The notes under the pieces were generated by a model. That model did no database searches and was not told where the DNA came from. It saw nothing but the letters and a program-made list of their open reading frames with translations. A stretch of 35,546 nt of DNA from positions 1 to 35,546 of the forward strand of contig CAJUSE010000019.1 in assembly GCA_910588975.1 (NCBI GenBank), read 5' to 3'. The DNA is from an uncultured Oscillospiraceae bacterium (lineage in GTDB: Bacteria > Bacillota > Clostridia > Oscillospirales > Oscillospiraceae). A program made the position numbers and the translations under genes. Below, in pieces: positions 5,537 to 13,133 of this stretch. The stretch's first letter is position 1, and every line of letters starts with the position of its first letter.

Positions 5537-6859
5537 TCAGTCCTCCAGCCGGAAGTTGCCGTCCCCGGTGGTGGAGAGATGGCAGTTGTAGAAGGTCTCC
5601 ACGGCACGGACCATGTAGGCGCTGTCCTTCACTCCGGCGGTCTCGTAGGGGGAGTGCATGGCCAGCTGGGGCAGGCCGATGTCCACGCTGTTCATGGACA
5701 CCTGCATCATGGCGATGTTGCCCAGAGTGCCGCCCCCACGCTCATCGGAGCGGTTGGCGAAGAACTGGACAGGCACCCCGGCCTTCTGGCAGATAGCTTT
5801 GAAGATGGCCACTCCCACAGCGTCGCTGGTGTAGCTCTGGGCGGCGTTGGACTTGATGACGATGCCCTCGTTCATATAGACGCAGTTGACCTTGTCCGTC
5901 TTTTCCGGGTGGTTGGGGTGGACGGCGTGGGCGTTGTCGCAGGAGAGCAGGAAGCTGGAGGTCAGCGCCCGGAAATAGCCCTCTTCGTCCTTGCCCAGGG
6001 CGGTGTTCACCCGCTTGAGCACGTCGTAGAGGAAGGTGGAGGCCGCCCCCTGCTTGGTGCGGGAGCCAACCTCTTCATTGTCAAAGCAGGCGTAGACGTT
6101 CACCGATTTGGCATTGCTTCCCCGCAGGAAGCCCTGGAGGGAGGTATAGGCGCACTGGAGGTCATCCAGCTGGGGGCAGGAGACCAGCTCATTTTCCGCC
6201 CCCCAGATGGCGGGAGCCATGCGGTTGTAGAGGTAGAGGTCCAGGCCCAGAATGTCCTCCACATCCACCCCCAGCTCCCCGGCGATGAGGGCCTTGAAGG
6301 CGCCCTGCTTCTGTTCGCCCCCGGCGGAGAATAGGGGGATCATGTCAATTTGGTTGTTGTACTTCAGCCCGTCGTTGACCCCACGGTTCATGTGGATGGC
6401 CACATTGGGGATGAGCACCAGATCCCGGTCCACATTCACAAGCCGGGTCTCGTAGCCCTGTTCCGTCTTGACAATGGCCCGGCCGGCCACCGACAGGGGC
6501 CGGTCCAGCCAGGGGGCGCAGAGCATCCCGCCGTAGCCCTCGGTGTTGAGCTGGGTGTACTTGCCCGCCACCTGAAGCTCGGCATTCTCCTTCACCTTAA
6601 AGGTGGGGCTGTCGCAGTGGGAGGCGGTGACCTGGAAGTTGTAGTCGGAAAGGTCGCTGCCCACCTTCCAGGCGATGATGGAGGAGCCGTTGCGCTTGAC
6701 ATAGTACTTGCCCCCCGGGGCGATGGTCCAGCCCTGGCCCTCCTGAAGCTGGGTGAAGCCGTCGGCGAGAAGCTGCGCTTCGATTTGAGCGACGGCGTGG
6801 AACACGCTGGGGCTCTTTTTGATGAAGGACACAAGGTCCCGGGTGATCTGCTGATCCAT
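5537..6859 (-). CDS. apeB: M18 family aminopeptidase (ApeB type)
   Basis: A 440-aa cytosolic zinc aminopeptidase of family M18, which trims N-terminal acidic or neutral residues from peptides. Family motifs are all present: ASHCDSP (His81, Asp83, metal ligands), CFDNEEVGS (catalytic Glu and metal Glu), SDERGGGTLGNI and MHSPYETAG near the C-terminus (last metal His). Length matches the family (about 430-480 aa). The ATG at 6859 follows AAAGGAGG at 8 nt. A good promoter sits directly upstream, so it is probably monocistronic. A second M18 enzyme of the other subtype is at 25652-27055. Confidence 0.93.
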   Translation of the reverse strand: MDQQITRDLVSFIKKSPSVFHAVAQIEAQLLADGFTQLQEGQGWTIAPGGKYYVKRNGSSIIAWKVGSDLSDYNFQVTASHCDSPTFKVKENAELQVAGKYTQLNTEGYGGMLCAPWLDRPLSVAGRAIVKTEQGYETRLVNVDRDLVLIPNVAIHMNRGVNDGLKYNNQIDMIPLFSAGGEQKQGAFKALIAGELGVDVEDILGLDLYLYNRMAPAIWGAENELVSCPQLDDLQCAYTSLQGFLRGSNAKSVNVYACFDNEEVGSRTKQGAASTFLYDVLKRVNTALGKDEEGYFRALTSSFLLSCDNAHAVHPNHPEKTDKVNCVYMNEGIVIKSNAAQSYTSDAVGVAIFKAICQKAGVPVQFFANRSDERGGGTLGNIAMMQVSMNSVDIGLPQLAMHSPYETAGVKDSAYMVRAVETFYNCHLSTTGDGNFRLED

Positions 6860-6898
6860 GGTGTTTTCCTCCTTTGTTTATGGGTCTGTTTGGGTAAC

Positions 6899-6927
6899 AT
6901 TATACCGCCTTGTCCGGGGAATGGCAA
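6899..6927 (-). promoter_or_regulatory. Promoter of the M18 aminopeptidase gene
   Basis: On the minus strand TTGCCA (6927-6922), 17-nt spacer, perfect TATAAT (6904-6899). It is back to back with the plus-strand promoter at 6943-6971. Confidence 0.8.
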
Positions 6928-6942
6928 GAGAAAGTGAAGTCG

Positions 6943-6971
6943 TTGACAGGGAGAAAATGGAATGGTACAAT
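6943..6971 (+). promoter_or_regulatory. Promoter of the small membrane protein pair
   Basis: Perfect TTGACA (6943-6948), 17-nt spacer ending in TGG, TACAAT (6966-6971). It places transcription start near 6978 and excludes any start codon before that for the following gene. Confidence 0.8.
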
Positions 6972-7002
6972 GAAGCTAAAGAAAGGGAAGGGAGTGGGAT
7001 TT

Positions 7003-7308
7003 ATGGATGAAAAGCGATGGGTCCAGTGTATGGTTACTGCTGTCTTGTTTTGGCTGGCGGCCAATGTCTTTCACGGGGATTTCTTTGAACTTCTCAGCCT
7101 GGGCTTCTTCATCTGGGGCCTTGTGGAGCTGTGGCGCAAGGAGCTGACCTCCCTGTGGCATAAGCTGAATGGTGACGAGGGAGCATGGACCAAAGCGAAG
7201 GAGTCCCCCATCGGCGAACTTTTCACCACGGAAAAAGAGGATGTCCCTGCCCCTGAAGCAGAGACCGCCGGCAAGGACATGAACGGAGGGAAAGAGGATG
7301 AAGCATGA
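7003..7308 (+). CDS. Small membrane protein of unknown function, 101 aa
   Basis: A 101-aa protein with two hydrophobic helices close together (roughly residues 6-24 and 28-43, with WVQCMVTAVLFWLAANV and LLSLGFFIWGLVELW) and a hydrophilic, Glu-rich C-terminal tail. The ATG at 7003 is chosen because a promoter lies at 6943-6971 and GGGAG precedes it at a suitable distance; a longer open frame begins before the promoter. Its end overlaps the next gene by 11 nt, which indicates translational coupling. No known family is recognised. Confidence 0.7.
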   Translation: MDEKRWVQCMVTAVLFWLAANVFHGDFFELLSLGFFIWGLVELWRKELTSLWHKLNGDEGAWTKAKESPIGELFTTEKEDVPAPEAETAGKDMNGGKEDEA

Positions 7309-7582
7309 GCTTTACGGAATTAAACTCACCCTGACCGGTATTGGGCTTGCAGTAATAGGAGCTGTGATGCTCGGCATTCCGTTGATAGGTGTGATAGTGC
7401 TTTTTGCCGGCGCTATTTTTGCCGCTTGGGGTATCTATGAAATGTGGAAGAAACCCATTGACGAAGGGGTCAAAACGGCGGCCGATGAAGCAAAGCAGCT
7501 GGCAACAGACCTCAAAGAGACAGTGAAGCCCACCCGCCCGGCAGAGGATACCTCTCCCGCCGAGGGTGGAGAGGAGAAATAA
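7298..7582 (+). CDS. Small membrane protein of unknown function, 94 aa
   Basis: A 94-aa protein with a hydrophobic hairpin: two helices (about residues 9-27 and 30-47) broken by GIPLIG, then a charged amphipathic stretch and a Pro/Glu-rich tail. The ATG at 7298 lies inside the end of the upstream gene and has GGAGGG 7 nt upstream. The two proteins share the plan of two N-terminal helices and an acidic tail, so they may be distant paralogues or partners in a membrane complex. No function can be assigned from sequence. Confidence 0.7.
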   Translation: MKHELYGIKLTLTGIGLAVIGAVMLGIPLIGVIVLFAGAIFAAWGIYEMWKKPIDEGVKTAADEAKQLATDLKETVKPTRPAEDTSPAEGGEEK

Positions 7583-7593
7583 CCAATACACAG

Positions 7594-7627
7594 CAGGAGC
7601 TGACCAAACCGGTCAGCCCCTGTTTTT
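7594..7627 (+). terminator. Intrinsic terminator after the small membrane pair
   Basis: CAGG plus GCTGACC (7594-7605) pair with GGTCAGC plus CCTG (7611-7622) with one internal mismatch, followed by TTTTTC. Confidence 0.85.
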
Positions 7628-7747
7628 CTTGCCCAAAGACCGGCAGTCACAGCTTTTTTGTCCCTTTTTCGGAATTTTCAGGCCCTTTTCGGGGCATAGT
7701 AGGGCCAGAAAAGGGGTGTCAGACCCCAAAACAGGGAGGAAAACGCC

Positions 7748-8173
7748 GTGTTACGAGAGGAAGAGCTGCTGCAATATGTCTGCAAAGGGGCGGATATGGG
7801 CCGGGAGGGCATCCATGCCGTGCTGGGCTACGTCCAGGACGAGGAGCTGAAACGGACCCTGCGGGGGCAGGAGGAGATCTACCGTACCCTCCGGGAGGAG
7901 GCCAAAAACGAGCTGCGCTCCCGGGGCAAGATCCCCAAGGAGGTGGGCGCTATGACCAAGGCCTCCACCGAGGTCATGTCGGCGGGCAAGCTGCTCATGG
8001 ACCGCTCGGGCTCCAAAATTGCCGAAATGACCATCCAGGGCCACAACATGGGGGTGAGCAAGACCCTCCAGCATCTCCACGACTACCACGGAGACGGGCC
8101 GGCCCGGGACCTGGCCCAGCGGCTCATGGCGGCGGGACAGGCCGGGGTGGAGGAGCTGAAGCCCTTTTTGTAA
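7748..8173 (+). CDS. Conserved-looking helical protein of unknown function, 141 aa
   Basis: A 141-aa soluble, mostly alpha-helical protein starting at GTG 7748, which has GGGAGG 9 nt upstream. Heptad-like runs such as EELKRTLRGQEEIYRTLREEA and MTIQGHNMGVSKTLQHLHDY suggest a four-helix bundle, but the metal-ligand pattern of ferritins is not clear. Upstream lie an imperfect inverted repeat (CCCTTTTC/GAAAAGGG around 7680-7720) and the hairpin GGGGTGTCAGACCCC; no convincing promoter is seen. It stands alone between two terminator-like regions. Function unknown. Confidence 0.7.
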   Translation: MLREEELLQYVCKGADMGREGIHAVLGYVQDEELKRTLRGQEEIYRTLREEAKNELRSRGKIPKEVGAMTKASTEVMSAGKLLMDRSGSKIAEMTIQGHNMGVSKTLQHLHDYHGDGPARDLAQRLMAAGQAGVEELKPFL

Positions 8174-8290
8174 CAGGCCATCGGCCCTTGCTTTTTGGCC
8201 ATGGATGTGGTAGGATGGCCACATCTGATGGGACACTCCCAGCGGCGGCTGCCGCCGGAATGTCCGGCTTATCTGCAAGGGGGATGACAT
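8174..8290. other. Hairpin-rich spacer, no gene
   Basis: The spacer has a short GGCC-ATC-GGCC stem followed by TTGCTTTTT (weak terminator), GATGTGG/CCACATC, and GGACA...TGTCC enclosing CGGCGG-CTG-CCGCCG. No promoter is clear. Confidence 0.4.
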
Positions 8291-8953
8291 ATGATCAAGG
8301 CGGTGCTCTTTGACTGCGACGGAGTGCTCATCGACTCCGAGCGGGTCCACCAGAGGTATAACGCTCTCTTTGTGGAGGAGTACCACCTGGGCTTTGACCC
8401 CATGGCCTTTGCCGTGACAGTGGGGGCCTCCCCCCAACTGATGGAGGACTCCTGGCCCCAGATCTACGCCCAGGCAAAAACCGATTGGACCCTGGAGGAG
8501 TTCAAGGCCAAATTTGAGGCCTTCAAGGCGGAGCGGATGGGCCCCATGCCCTTCCAAGATATTTTATATCCCGATGTGGTGGAGACCCTGAAGGGGCTGC
8601 GGCAGCAAGGGTTAAAAATTGCCTGTGCATCCTCCAGCGCCGGGGGCTATTTGCAGAGCATGGTGCAGCAGTGCAGCCTGGGGGCCTATTTCGACCGCCT
8701 GGTGACAGGCCATGACTTTGAGCATAGCAAGCCCGCCCCCGATATTTACCTGTTCTGTGCCAGGGCCTTTGGCCTGCGGCCGGAGGAGTGTTTGGTGGTG
8801 GAGGATTCCCCTTATGGCATCGCCGCCGGGCGCTCGGCAGGGATGGAGGTACTGGCCCGGCGGGATACCTATTTCGGCATGGACCAGTCGGGGGCCACCG
8901 ACATCATCGACGACCTAAGAGAGATTTTGGGCTATATAGACAGGAAAAAGTAA
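8291..8953 (+). CDS. HAD-superfamily hydrolase, beta-phosphoglucomutase-like
   Basis: A 220-aa haloacid-dehalogenase-type phosphatase or phosphomutase, cytosolic. Motif I is DCDGVLIDS (nucleophile Asp8, acid/base Asp10), motif II the Ser in ACASSSAGG, motif III Lys in HSKPAPD, motif IV VEDSPYG. The helical cap between motifs I and II (about residues 15-80) is the C1 type of beta-phosphoglucomutase and phosphoglycolate phosphatase relatives. Likely substrates are small sugar phosphates, but the exact one cannot be read from sequence. The ATG at 8291 follows AGGGGGATGACAT. It converges with the RlmI gene across a shared terminator. Confidence 0.88.
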   Translation: MIKAVLFDCDGVLIDSERVHQRYNALFVEEYHLGFDPMAFAVTVGASPQLMEDSWPQIYAQAKTDWTLEEFKAKFEAFKAERMGPMPFQDILYPDVVETLKGLRQQGLKIACASSSAGGYLQSMVQQCSLGAYFDRLVTGHDFEHSKPAPDIYLFCARAFGLRPEECLVVEDSPYGIAAGRSAGMEVLARRDTYFGMDQSGATDIIDDLREILGYIDRKK

Positions 8954-8987
8954 GGGCCCACCTATGTGTACCCACTCCATGACAAAA

Positions 8988-9025
8988 CAGGGCCGGCAGT
9001 TATGAAACTGCCGGCCCTGTATGGT
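8988..9025 (-). terminator. Terminator shared by convergent HAD and RlmI genes
   Basis: Perfect 14-bp stem (8988-9001 with 9006-9019, loop ATGA). On the minus strand it is followed by TTTTGTC; on the plus strand by a weak T-poor run, so it serves mainly the minus-strand gene. Confidence 0.8.
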
Positions 9026-10257
9026 TATACCACCTGGAAGATGTAGAATTTGAGGTAGTCGGTCTCCTCCACCCCCCAGAGGATGGGGTGGTCGGGCCCC
9101 TGCTGGCGCTCCTCCACCTGCTTGAGCTGGACCCCGGCGTCCCGGGCGGCGGCGGCCACCACCCCTCTGAAGCGGTGGGCGTCCATGAAGTGGGAGCAGG
9201 AGCAGGTGGCCAGATAGCCGCCCCGGGGCAGCAGCCGCAAGGCACGGTAGTTGATCTCCTTGTAGCCCCGGGCGGCCTGGTCGGCGGTGCGGCGGGACTT
9301 GGTGAAGGCGGGGGGATCCAAAATGATGAAGTCCCAGTCCCGGCGCTTTTCCTCCACCAGTGCTGGCAGCAGGTCAAAGACGTCGGCGGTGACAAAATCC
9401 ATCCGCTCCTCCAGCCCGTTGAGACGGGCGTTGGAGCGGGCCATCTCGATGGCCGGGGCGGACACGTCTACCGCCGTCACCCGCTCCGCCCCGCCGTAGG
9501 CGGCGTTGAGGGCGAAGGAGCCGGTGTGGGTGAAGCAGTCCAGTACCCGCTTGCCCGCCGAGAGCCGGGCCACCGCCCGGCGGTTGTACTTTTGATCCAG
9601 GAAAAAGCCGGTCTTTTGGCCGTTTTCAAAGTCCACGGAGTATTTGACCCCGTTTTCTGTGATTTGAGTGACGGTGCTGCCCGGTATCTCAAGGTTGGGG
9701 AGGGGGAAGAAGCCCTTGCCCTGGGCCAGTCCCTCCTTGCCCCGAAGGGAATCGTCATTGCGCTCGTAGATGGCCCGCACATCCTGGCCGTCCTCCCGAA
9801 GAGCCTGGAGCAAACGGGGAAAGAGGGTGTCCTTCCGCCGGTCCATGCCGAAGGACAGGGTCTGGGCCACCAGCACATCCCCGAACCGGTCCACCGTCAG
9901 CCCGGGCAGGCCGTCGCTCTCACCAAAGATCACCCGACAGGCGGTGAGGTCCTGGGGCTCCAGCACCGTCTTGCGATAGGCCCAGGCGTACTGGAAACGC
10001 CGCAGCCAGAACCCCTCGTCAAAGCGGTCGTTGGGGTTGCGGGAGAGAAGCCGCACCCGGATGAGGGAGTGGTGGGAGATAAGCCCTGCTCCAAGCCAGC
10101 TGCCCTTTTCCGAGCACACGTCCACAATGGCGCCGTTTTCGATGCCCTCCGGACAGGCGAGCACCTCCCCGGCATAGACCCAGGGGTGGCCACCCTCAAT
10201 GGATCGCTGGCCCTTTTTCGTGATGGTGAGGATGGGATAGGGACGGGTTCGTTTCAT
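9025..10257 (-). CDS. rlmI: 23S rRNA m5C methyltransferase, RlmI family
   Basis: A 410-aa cytosolic enzyme that uses S-adenosylmethionine to methylate a cytosine C5 in 23S rRNA (C1962 in E. coli). The N-terminal ~80 residues are a PUA domain (GHPWVYAGEV); a central EEHUD-like region follows; the C-terminal Rossmann fold has VLDCFTHTGSFAL (SAM loop), VDVS, DPPAFTKS (motif IV) and the catalytic Cys in ATCSCSHFM. The ATG at 10257 is chosen over TTG codons upstream because GAGG lies 8 nt before it. It follows the NERD gene by 35 nt and could be co-transcribed. A near-identical C-terminus starts the window at base 1. Confidence 0.9.
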   Translation of the reverse strand: MKRTRPYPILTITKKGQRSIEGGHPWVYAGEVLACPEGIENGAIVDVCSEKGSWLGAGLISHHSLIRVRLLSRNPNDRFDEGFWLRRFQYAWAYRKTVLEPQDLTACRVIFGESDGLPGLTVDRFGDVLVAQTLSFGMDRRKDTLFPRLLQALREDGQDVRAIYERNDDSLRGKEGLAQGKGFFPLPNLEIPGSTVTQITENGVKYSVDFENGQKTGFFLDQKYNRRAVARLSAGKRVLDCFTHTGSFALNAAYGGAERVTAVDVSAPAIEMARSNARLNGLEERMDFVTADVFDLLPALVEEKRRDWDFIILDPPAFTKSRRTADQAARGYKEINYRALRLLPRGGYLATCSCSHFMDAHRFRGVVAAAARDAGVQLKQVEERQQGPDHPILWGVEETDYLKFYIFQVV

Positions 10258-10292
10258 GGAAAGACCTCGTTTCAAAAGCAAGGTGGAATGTG

Positions 10293-11228
10293 TTATTCGA
10301 TGTTAATGATAAAGCGACAGTCGGGGTATCGGGAGCAGCCATAAAATGACTTTCCTGCCCGGGCACCCCGTTTGGCGATGCGTTTTATCATAGGAGCACC
10401 GCAGGATGGGCATATCAGTTCAGGCTCTGTCTGCGCAGATGTAGAGGGTGTTTCCTGGGGGGCAGGAGGAATTACGTCTTGAGGTGTTGGAATAGTGATA
10501 CAATACTTTTCAGCATAATTTACAGGACTTTCCTGATGAGCCTCCAAGAAAAAGTTAGCCAATTCCCAGAGTGTCTGGTCGGAAGAGTCAATGTTAGAAG
10601 TGGCATCAATTCTCTTGATGTATTCATTCAATTGATCCGCACGGATAACTTGATTTTTCACTTCCTTTTTGGCAAAGCGAGCATTTAATACTGTTTTGGG
10701 ATTAGAGAGCACCACAATGGATCGATATGTTTCAGAAAAACTGCGGTCAAAAAGGAATTTGGTCAGGAAGTTGCTCTTCTGCTCCTTTCGGAGTTCGTAT
10801 AAAAGCTCTAAATGACGCTTGTTCTGCGTGATAGGGGAGTAGATCCCCTCTTTTGCTACCCGTTTTCCATAGGATACTGTACGGATAAAATCTCCGTTGT
10901 TATTGATCTCGATATTTCCATACAGGTTTTTGCATTCCAATACATAAATGTGTTTGCGAGTTAAAATAAGATAGTCGATTTGGGCAGAGAGGTCATTGTG
11001 GACAAGATATAGGTCATGGAGGATCAGCATGGGAATATGACTGTTTTTCAGTTCAAAGGCAATGGTATTTTCGCCGTATATTCCAGCTTGCAGGGAACGG
11101 ATATCTGTTTGGATTTTTCCCTTGATATCATCGGGAGCAATATCCAATAGCTGTTGAAGCTGGGCCAATTGTTCGGTACTTTGACTGCTTTCTTTTACAA
11201 AAATGGGCCCTTTGATCCCATCGGCCAT
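10293..11228 (-). CDS. NERD nuclease-related domain protein with topoisomerase-type zinc ribbon
   Basis: A 311-aa protein. Residues ~45-160 form a NERD domain, a restriction-endonuclease-like fold: AGIYGENTIAFEL, then AQIDYLILTRKHIYVLECKN, which carries the Asp...Glu-x-Lys core of PD-(D/E)xK nucleases. The C-terminal 40 residues are a topoisomerase I-type zinc ribbon (CPSCGAPM...FYGCSRYPDC, four cysteines), a DNA-binding module. A Pro/Thr/Gln-rich linker joins them. NERD proteins are linked to DNA processing, but their role is not settled. The gene is markedly AT-rich against its neighbours and uses more AT-ending codons, a sign of transfer. It has AGGAGGTG before the ATG and its own promoter. 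Confidence 0.88.
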   Translation of the reverse strand: MADGIKGPIFVKESSQSTEQLAQLQQLLDIAPDDIKGKIQTDIRSLQAGIYGENTIAFELKNSHIPMLILHDLYLVHNDLSAQIDYLILTRKHIYVLECKNLYGNIEINNNGDFIRTVSYGKRVAKEGIYSPITQNKRHLELLYELRKEQKSNFLTKFLFDRSFSETYRSIVVLSNPKTVLNARFAKKEVKNQVIRADQLNEYIKRIDATSNIDSSDQTLWELANFFLEAHQESPVNYAEKYCITIPTPQDVIPPAPQETPSTSAQTEPELICPSCGAPMIKRIAKRGARAGKSFYGCSRYPDCRFIINIE

Positions 11229-11268
11229 AAAAACACCTCCTATATCTCAAAACATCATTCTTTGCTTA

Positions 11269-11296
11269 ATTATACCAAAACCGATGAAAAAGTAAA
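11269..11296 (-). promoter_or_regulatory. Promoter of the NERD gene
   Basis: On the minus strand TTTACT (11296-11291), 16-nt spacer ending in TTTTGG, perfect TATAAT (11274-11269). Confidence 0.7.
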
Positions 11297-11394
11297 GAGA
11301 GAAAGCCAATGAAGGAAATGACCCTTGCAGATGTTTTAGAATAGTTTTTTCATTGTGAGACATCCTTTCTCTGTGAGAGAAAGGGGAGAATATC

Positions 11395-11601
11395 ATGGGG
11401 CGGAATGCAGACAAGCAGCGCATGCACCGGGACATGAGCACGGACAAATATGTCTTTTTGCCGGAGGACCCCCGGGCAGAGTCCTATTTTCAGGGCCTGT
11501 CCCTGGAGCTTCAGAACAAGATCCGGGCCATGGACAAATATCCTGCCACATTTCAGGAACTGATGGATGCGGTGGACCGGGCCAGAGAGGGCCTTTCCTG
11601 A
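11395..11601 (+). CDS. Small soluble protein of unknown function, 68 aa
   Basis: A 68-aa protein starting MGRNADKQRMHRDMSTDKY, with a basic N-terminus and an amphipathic helical C-terminal half. AAGGGGAG lies about 6 nt before the ATG at 11395, and the gene ends shortly before a strong terminator, so it looks like a complete small transcription unit. The shape recalls short conserved proteins of gut Clostridia, but I cannot name a family. It sits between the AT-rich NERD gene and the CofE-like gene. Confidence 0.65.
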   Translation: MGRNADKQRMHRDMSTDKYVFLPEDPRAESYFQGLSLELQNKIRAMDKYPATFQELMDAVDRAREGLS

Positions 11602-11637
11602 CAACAAGCGCCGCCGGGCATTTCGCCCGGCACACAG

Positions 11638-11681
11638 AAAAAGGGCACGGCAGACCATAGCGCCTGCCGTGCCCGCTTTTT
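11638..11681 (+). terminator. Bidirectional intrinsic terminator
   Basis: Perfect 11-bp stem (11643-11653 with 11664-11674) with AAAAA before and GCTTTTT after, so it works on both strands. A smaller GCCGGGC/GCCCGGC hairpin (from about 11613) precedes it. It separates the small gene at 11395 from the convergent CofE-like gene. Confidence 0.9.
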
Positions 11682-11693
11682 GAAGCAGCAATT

Positions 11694-12887
11694 TTACTCG
11701 GTGGTGTAGTTGTCAAAATACCCCTGGATGAAGACGATGGGGGTACCCTTGTCGCCGCTGCCGGAGGTCAGGTCACACAGAGAGCCGATGAGGTCGGTGA
11801 GCCGGCGGGGGGTGGTGCCCTCGCTGGCCATATTGCCCACCAGGTCGGCATCCTTCTGCTTGATGGCCCCGGAGATGGCCTGCTTCAGGGCCTCGCCGCT
11901 GAGCTCGGCATAGTCGTTGTCAGCCAGATATTTCAGCTTCAGCTCGTTGGGCGTGCCCTCCAGTCCGGCGGTGTGGAAGGGAGAGACCACGGGGTCGGCC
12001 AGCTCCCAGATCTTGCCCACGGGGTCCTTAAAGGCACCGTCACCGTAGACCATGACCTCCATGTGCTTGCCGGTGGCCTCCAGCATCCGCTTCTGGATGT
12101 CCTCCACCAGACCCTGGGCCTTGCGGGGGAAGAGCTTCACCTTGTCCTCGGTGGCCTTGTTGGAGCCAAGCAGGCCGTAGTTTTCGTTGCAGCCCGAGCC
12201 GTTCACCGGGGCGGTGAGGATGTCGTCCAGCCCCAGCACCACCTGTCCGCCGGCGGCCTTCAGCAGCCGCTTGGACCGCTCTCGGGTATGGATGTCGCAG
12301 GTGAGCACATTCTTGGTGTAGGCCAGCACGGCCCGGGGGTCGTTGGCGAAGATGATCTCCACCTGGGCACCGCTCTCCTTGATAAGCCCCTCGTAGTACT
12401 CCACATAGTCCACACCGGTGAAGGGGTGCTTCTCGTAGCCAAAGAGGGAGCGGTACTGCTCCAGGGTGAGCACGTCCTTGTAGGGGTCCACGCCCTTTTC
12501 GTCCAGGGCGTCCAGGCTGATGAGGTGGTTGCCCACCTCGTCGGAGGGGTAGCTGAGCTGGAGGACGATCTTCTCACAGCCCATGGCGATGCCCCGCAGG
12601 CAGATGGCGAAGCGGTTACGGGAGAGAATGGGAAAGACCACGCCCACCGTGCCGCCGCCCAGCTTGGCCTTCACGTCGGCGGCGATCTGGTCCACGGTGG
12701 CGTAATTGCCCTGGGCCCGGGCCACGATAGCCTCGGTCATGGCGATGACATCCCGGTCATGAAAGGAGAAGCCCTCGGCCTGGGCTGCCTCCAGTACAGA
12801 CTGGGTGACGATGGCGGCCAGGTTGTCCCCCTCACGGATGATGGGGGCCCGGATGCCCCGGGAGACAGTTCCGACCATACGGCTCAT
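11694..12887 (-). CDS. CofE-like protein (coenzyme F420-0:L-glutamate ligase family)
   Basis: A 397-aa soluble protein resembling the F420 ligase (CofE/FbiB) family, which adds glutamate to F420-0 in methanogens and actinobacteria. The N-terminal part shows the family pattern: an IREGDNLAAIV stretch, then FHDRDVIAMTEAIVARAQGNY, where CofE has a conserved 'vvt-k-v-kaeG' block; later come GLDDILTAPVNGSG and VMVYGDGAFKDPVGKIWE. It is longer than archaeal CofE (about 250 aa). Clostridial relatives are common although F420 is not known there, so the substrate is probably different. ATG 12887 is preferred over TTG 12893 because AAAGGAG is then 9 nt away. It has its own promoter. Confidence 0.75.
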   Translation of the reverse strand: MSRMVGTVSRGIRAPIIREGDNLAAIVTQSVLEAAQAEGFSFHDRDVIAMTEAIVARAQGNYATVDQIAADVKAKLGGGTVGVVFPILSRNRFAICLRGIAMGCEKIVLQLSYPSDEVGNHLISLDALDEKGVDPYKDVLTLEQYRSLFGYEKHPFTGVDYVEYYEGLIKESGAQVEIIFANDPRAVLAYTKNVLTCDIHTRERSKRLLKAAGGQVVLGLDDILTAPVNGSGCNENYGLLGSNKATEDKVKLFPRKAQGLVEDIQKRMLEATGKHMEVMVYGDGAFKDPVGKIWELADPVVSPFHTAGLEGTPNELKLKYLADNDYAELSGEALKQAISGAIKQKDADLVGNMASEGTTPRRLTDLIGSLCDLTSGSGDKGTPIVFIQGYFDNYTTE

Positions 12888-12982
12888 AATCAAGCACTCC
12901 TTTGAAGGTTTGTTTTTTTAAGGTTGTTCCCTCTCGCCGGTGGACCGGGGAAGGGGTGAAAAAATCAGCAGCCTTTAAGGTT

Positions 12983-13011
12983 ATTATATCCAATAGAGGG
13001 GGAAATGTAAA
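12983..13011 (-). promoter_or_regulatory. Promoter of the CofE-like gene
   Basis: On the minus strand TTTACA (13011-13006), 17-nt spacer, perfect TATAAT (12988-12983). Leader of about 90 nt without obvious structure. Confidence 0.8.
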
Positions 13012-13041
13012 GAAAAAGTGTGTCCTGAGACGAAAAAGCCC

Positions 13042-13070
13042 TTGTGGAGGGCAGAGCGCTATGATATACT
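13042..13070 (+). promoter_or_regulatory. Promoter of the YgjV-like gene
   Basis: TTGTGG (13042-13047), 17-nt spacer ending in ATGA, TATACT (13065-13070). Confidence 0.65.
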
Positions 13071-13133
13071 GAATTTGTCAGTTAGAATGGATTTTTCCAA
13101 TGGGAGCCCATATGGAAAGGAGTCTGATTCAGT

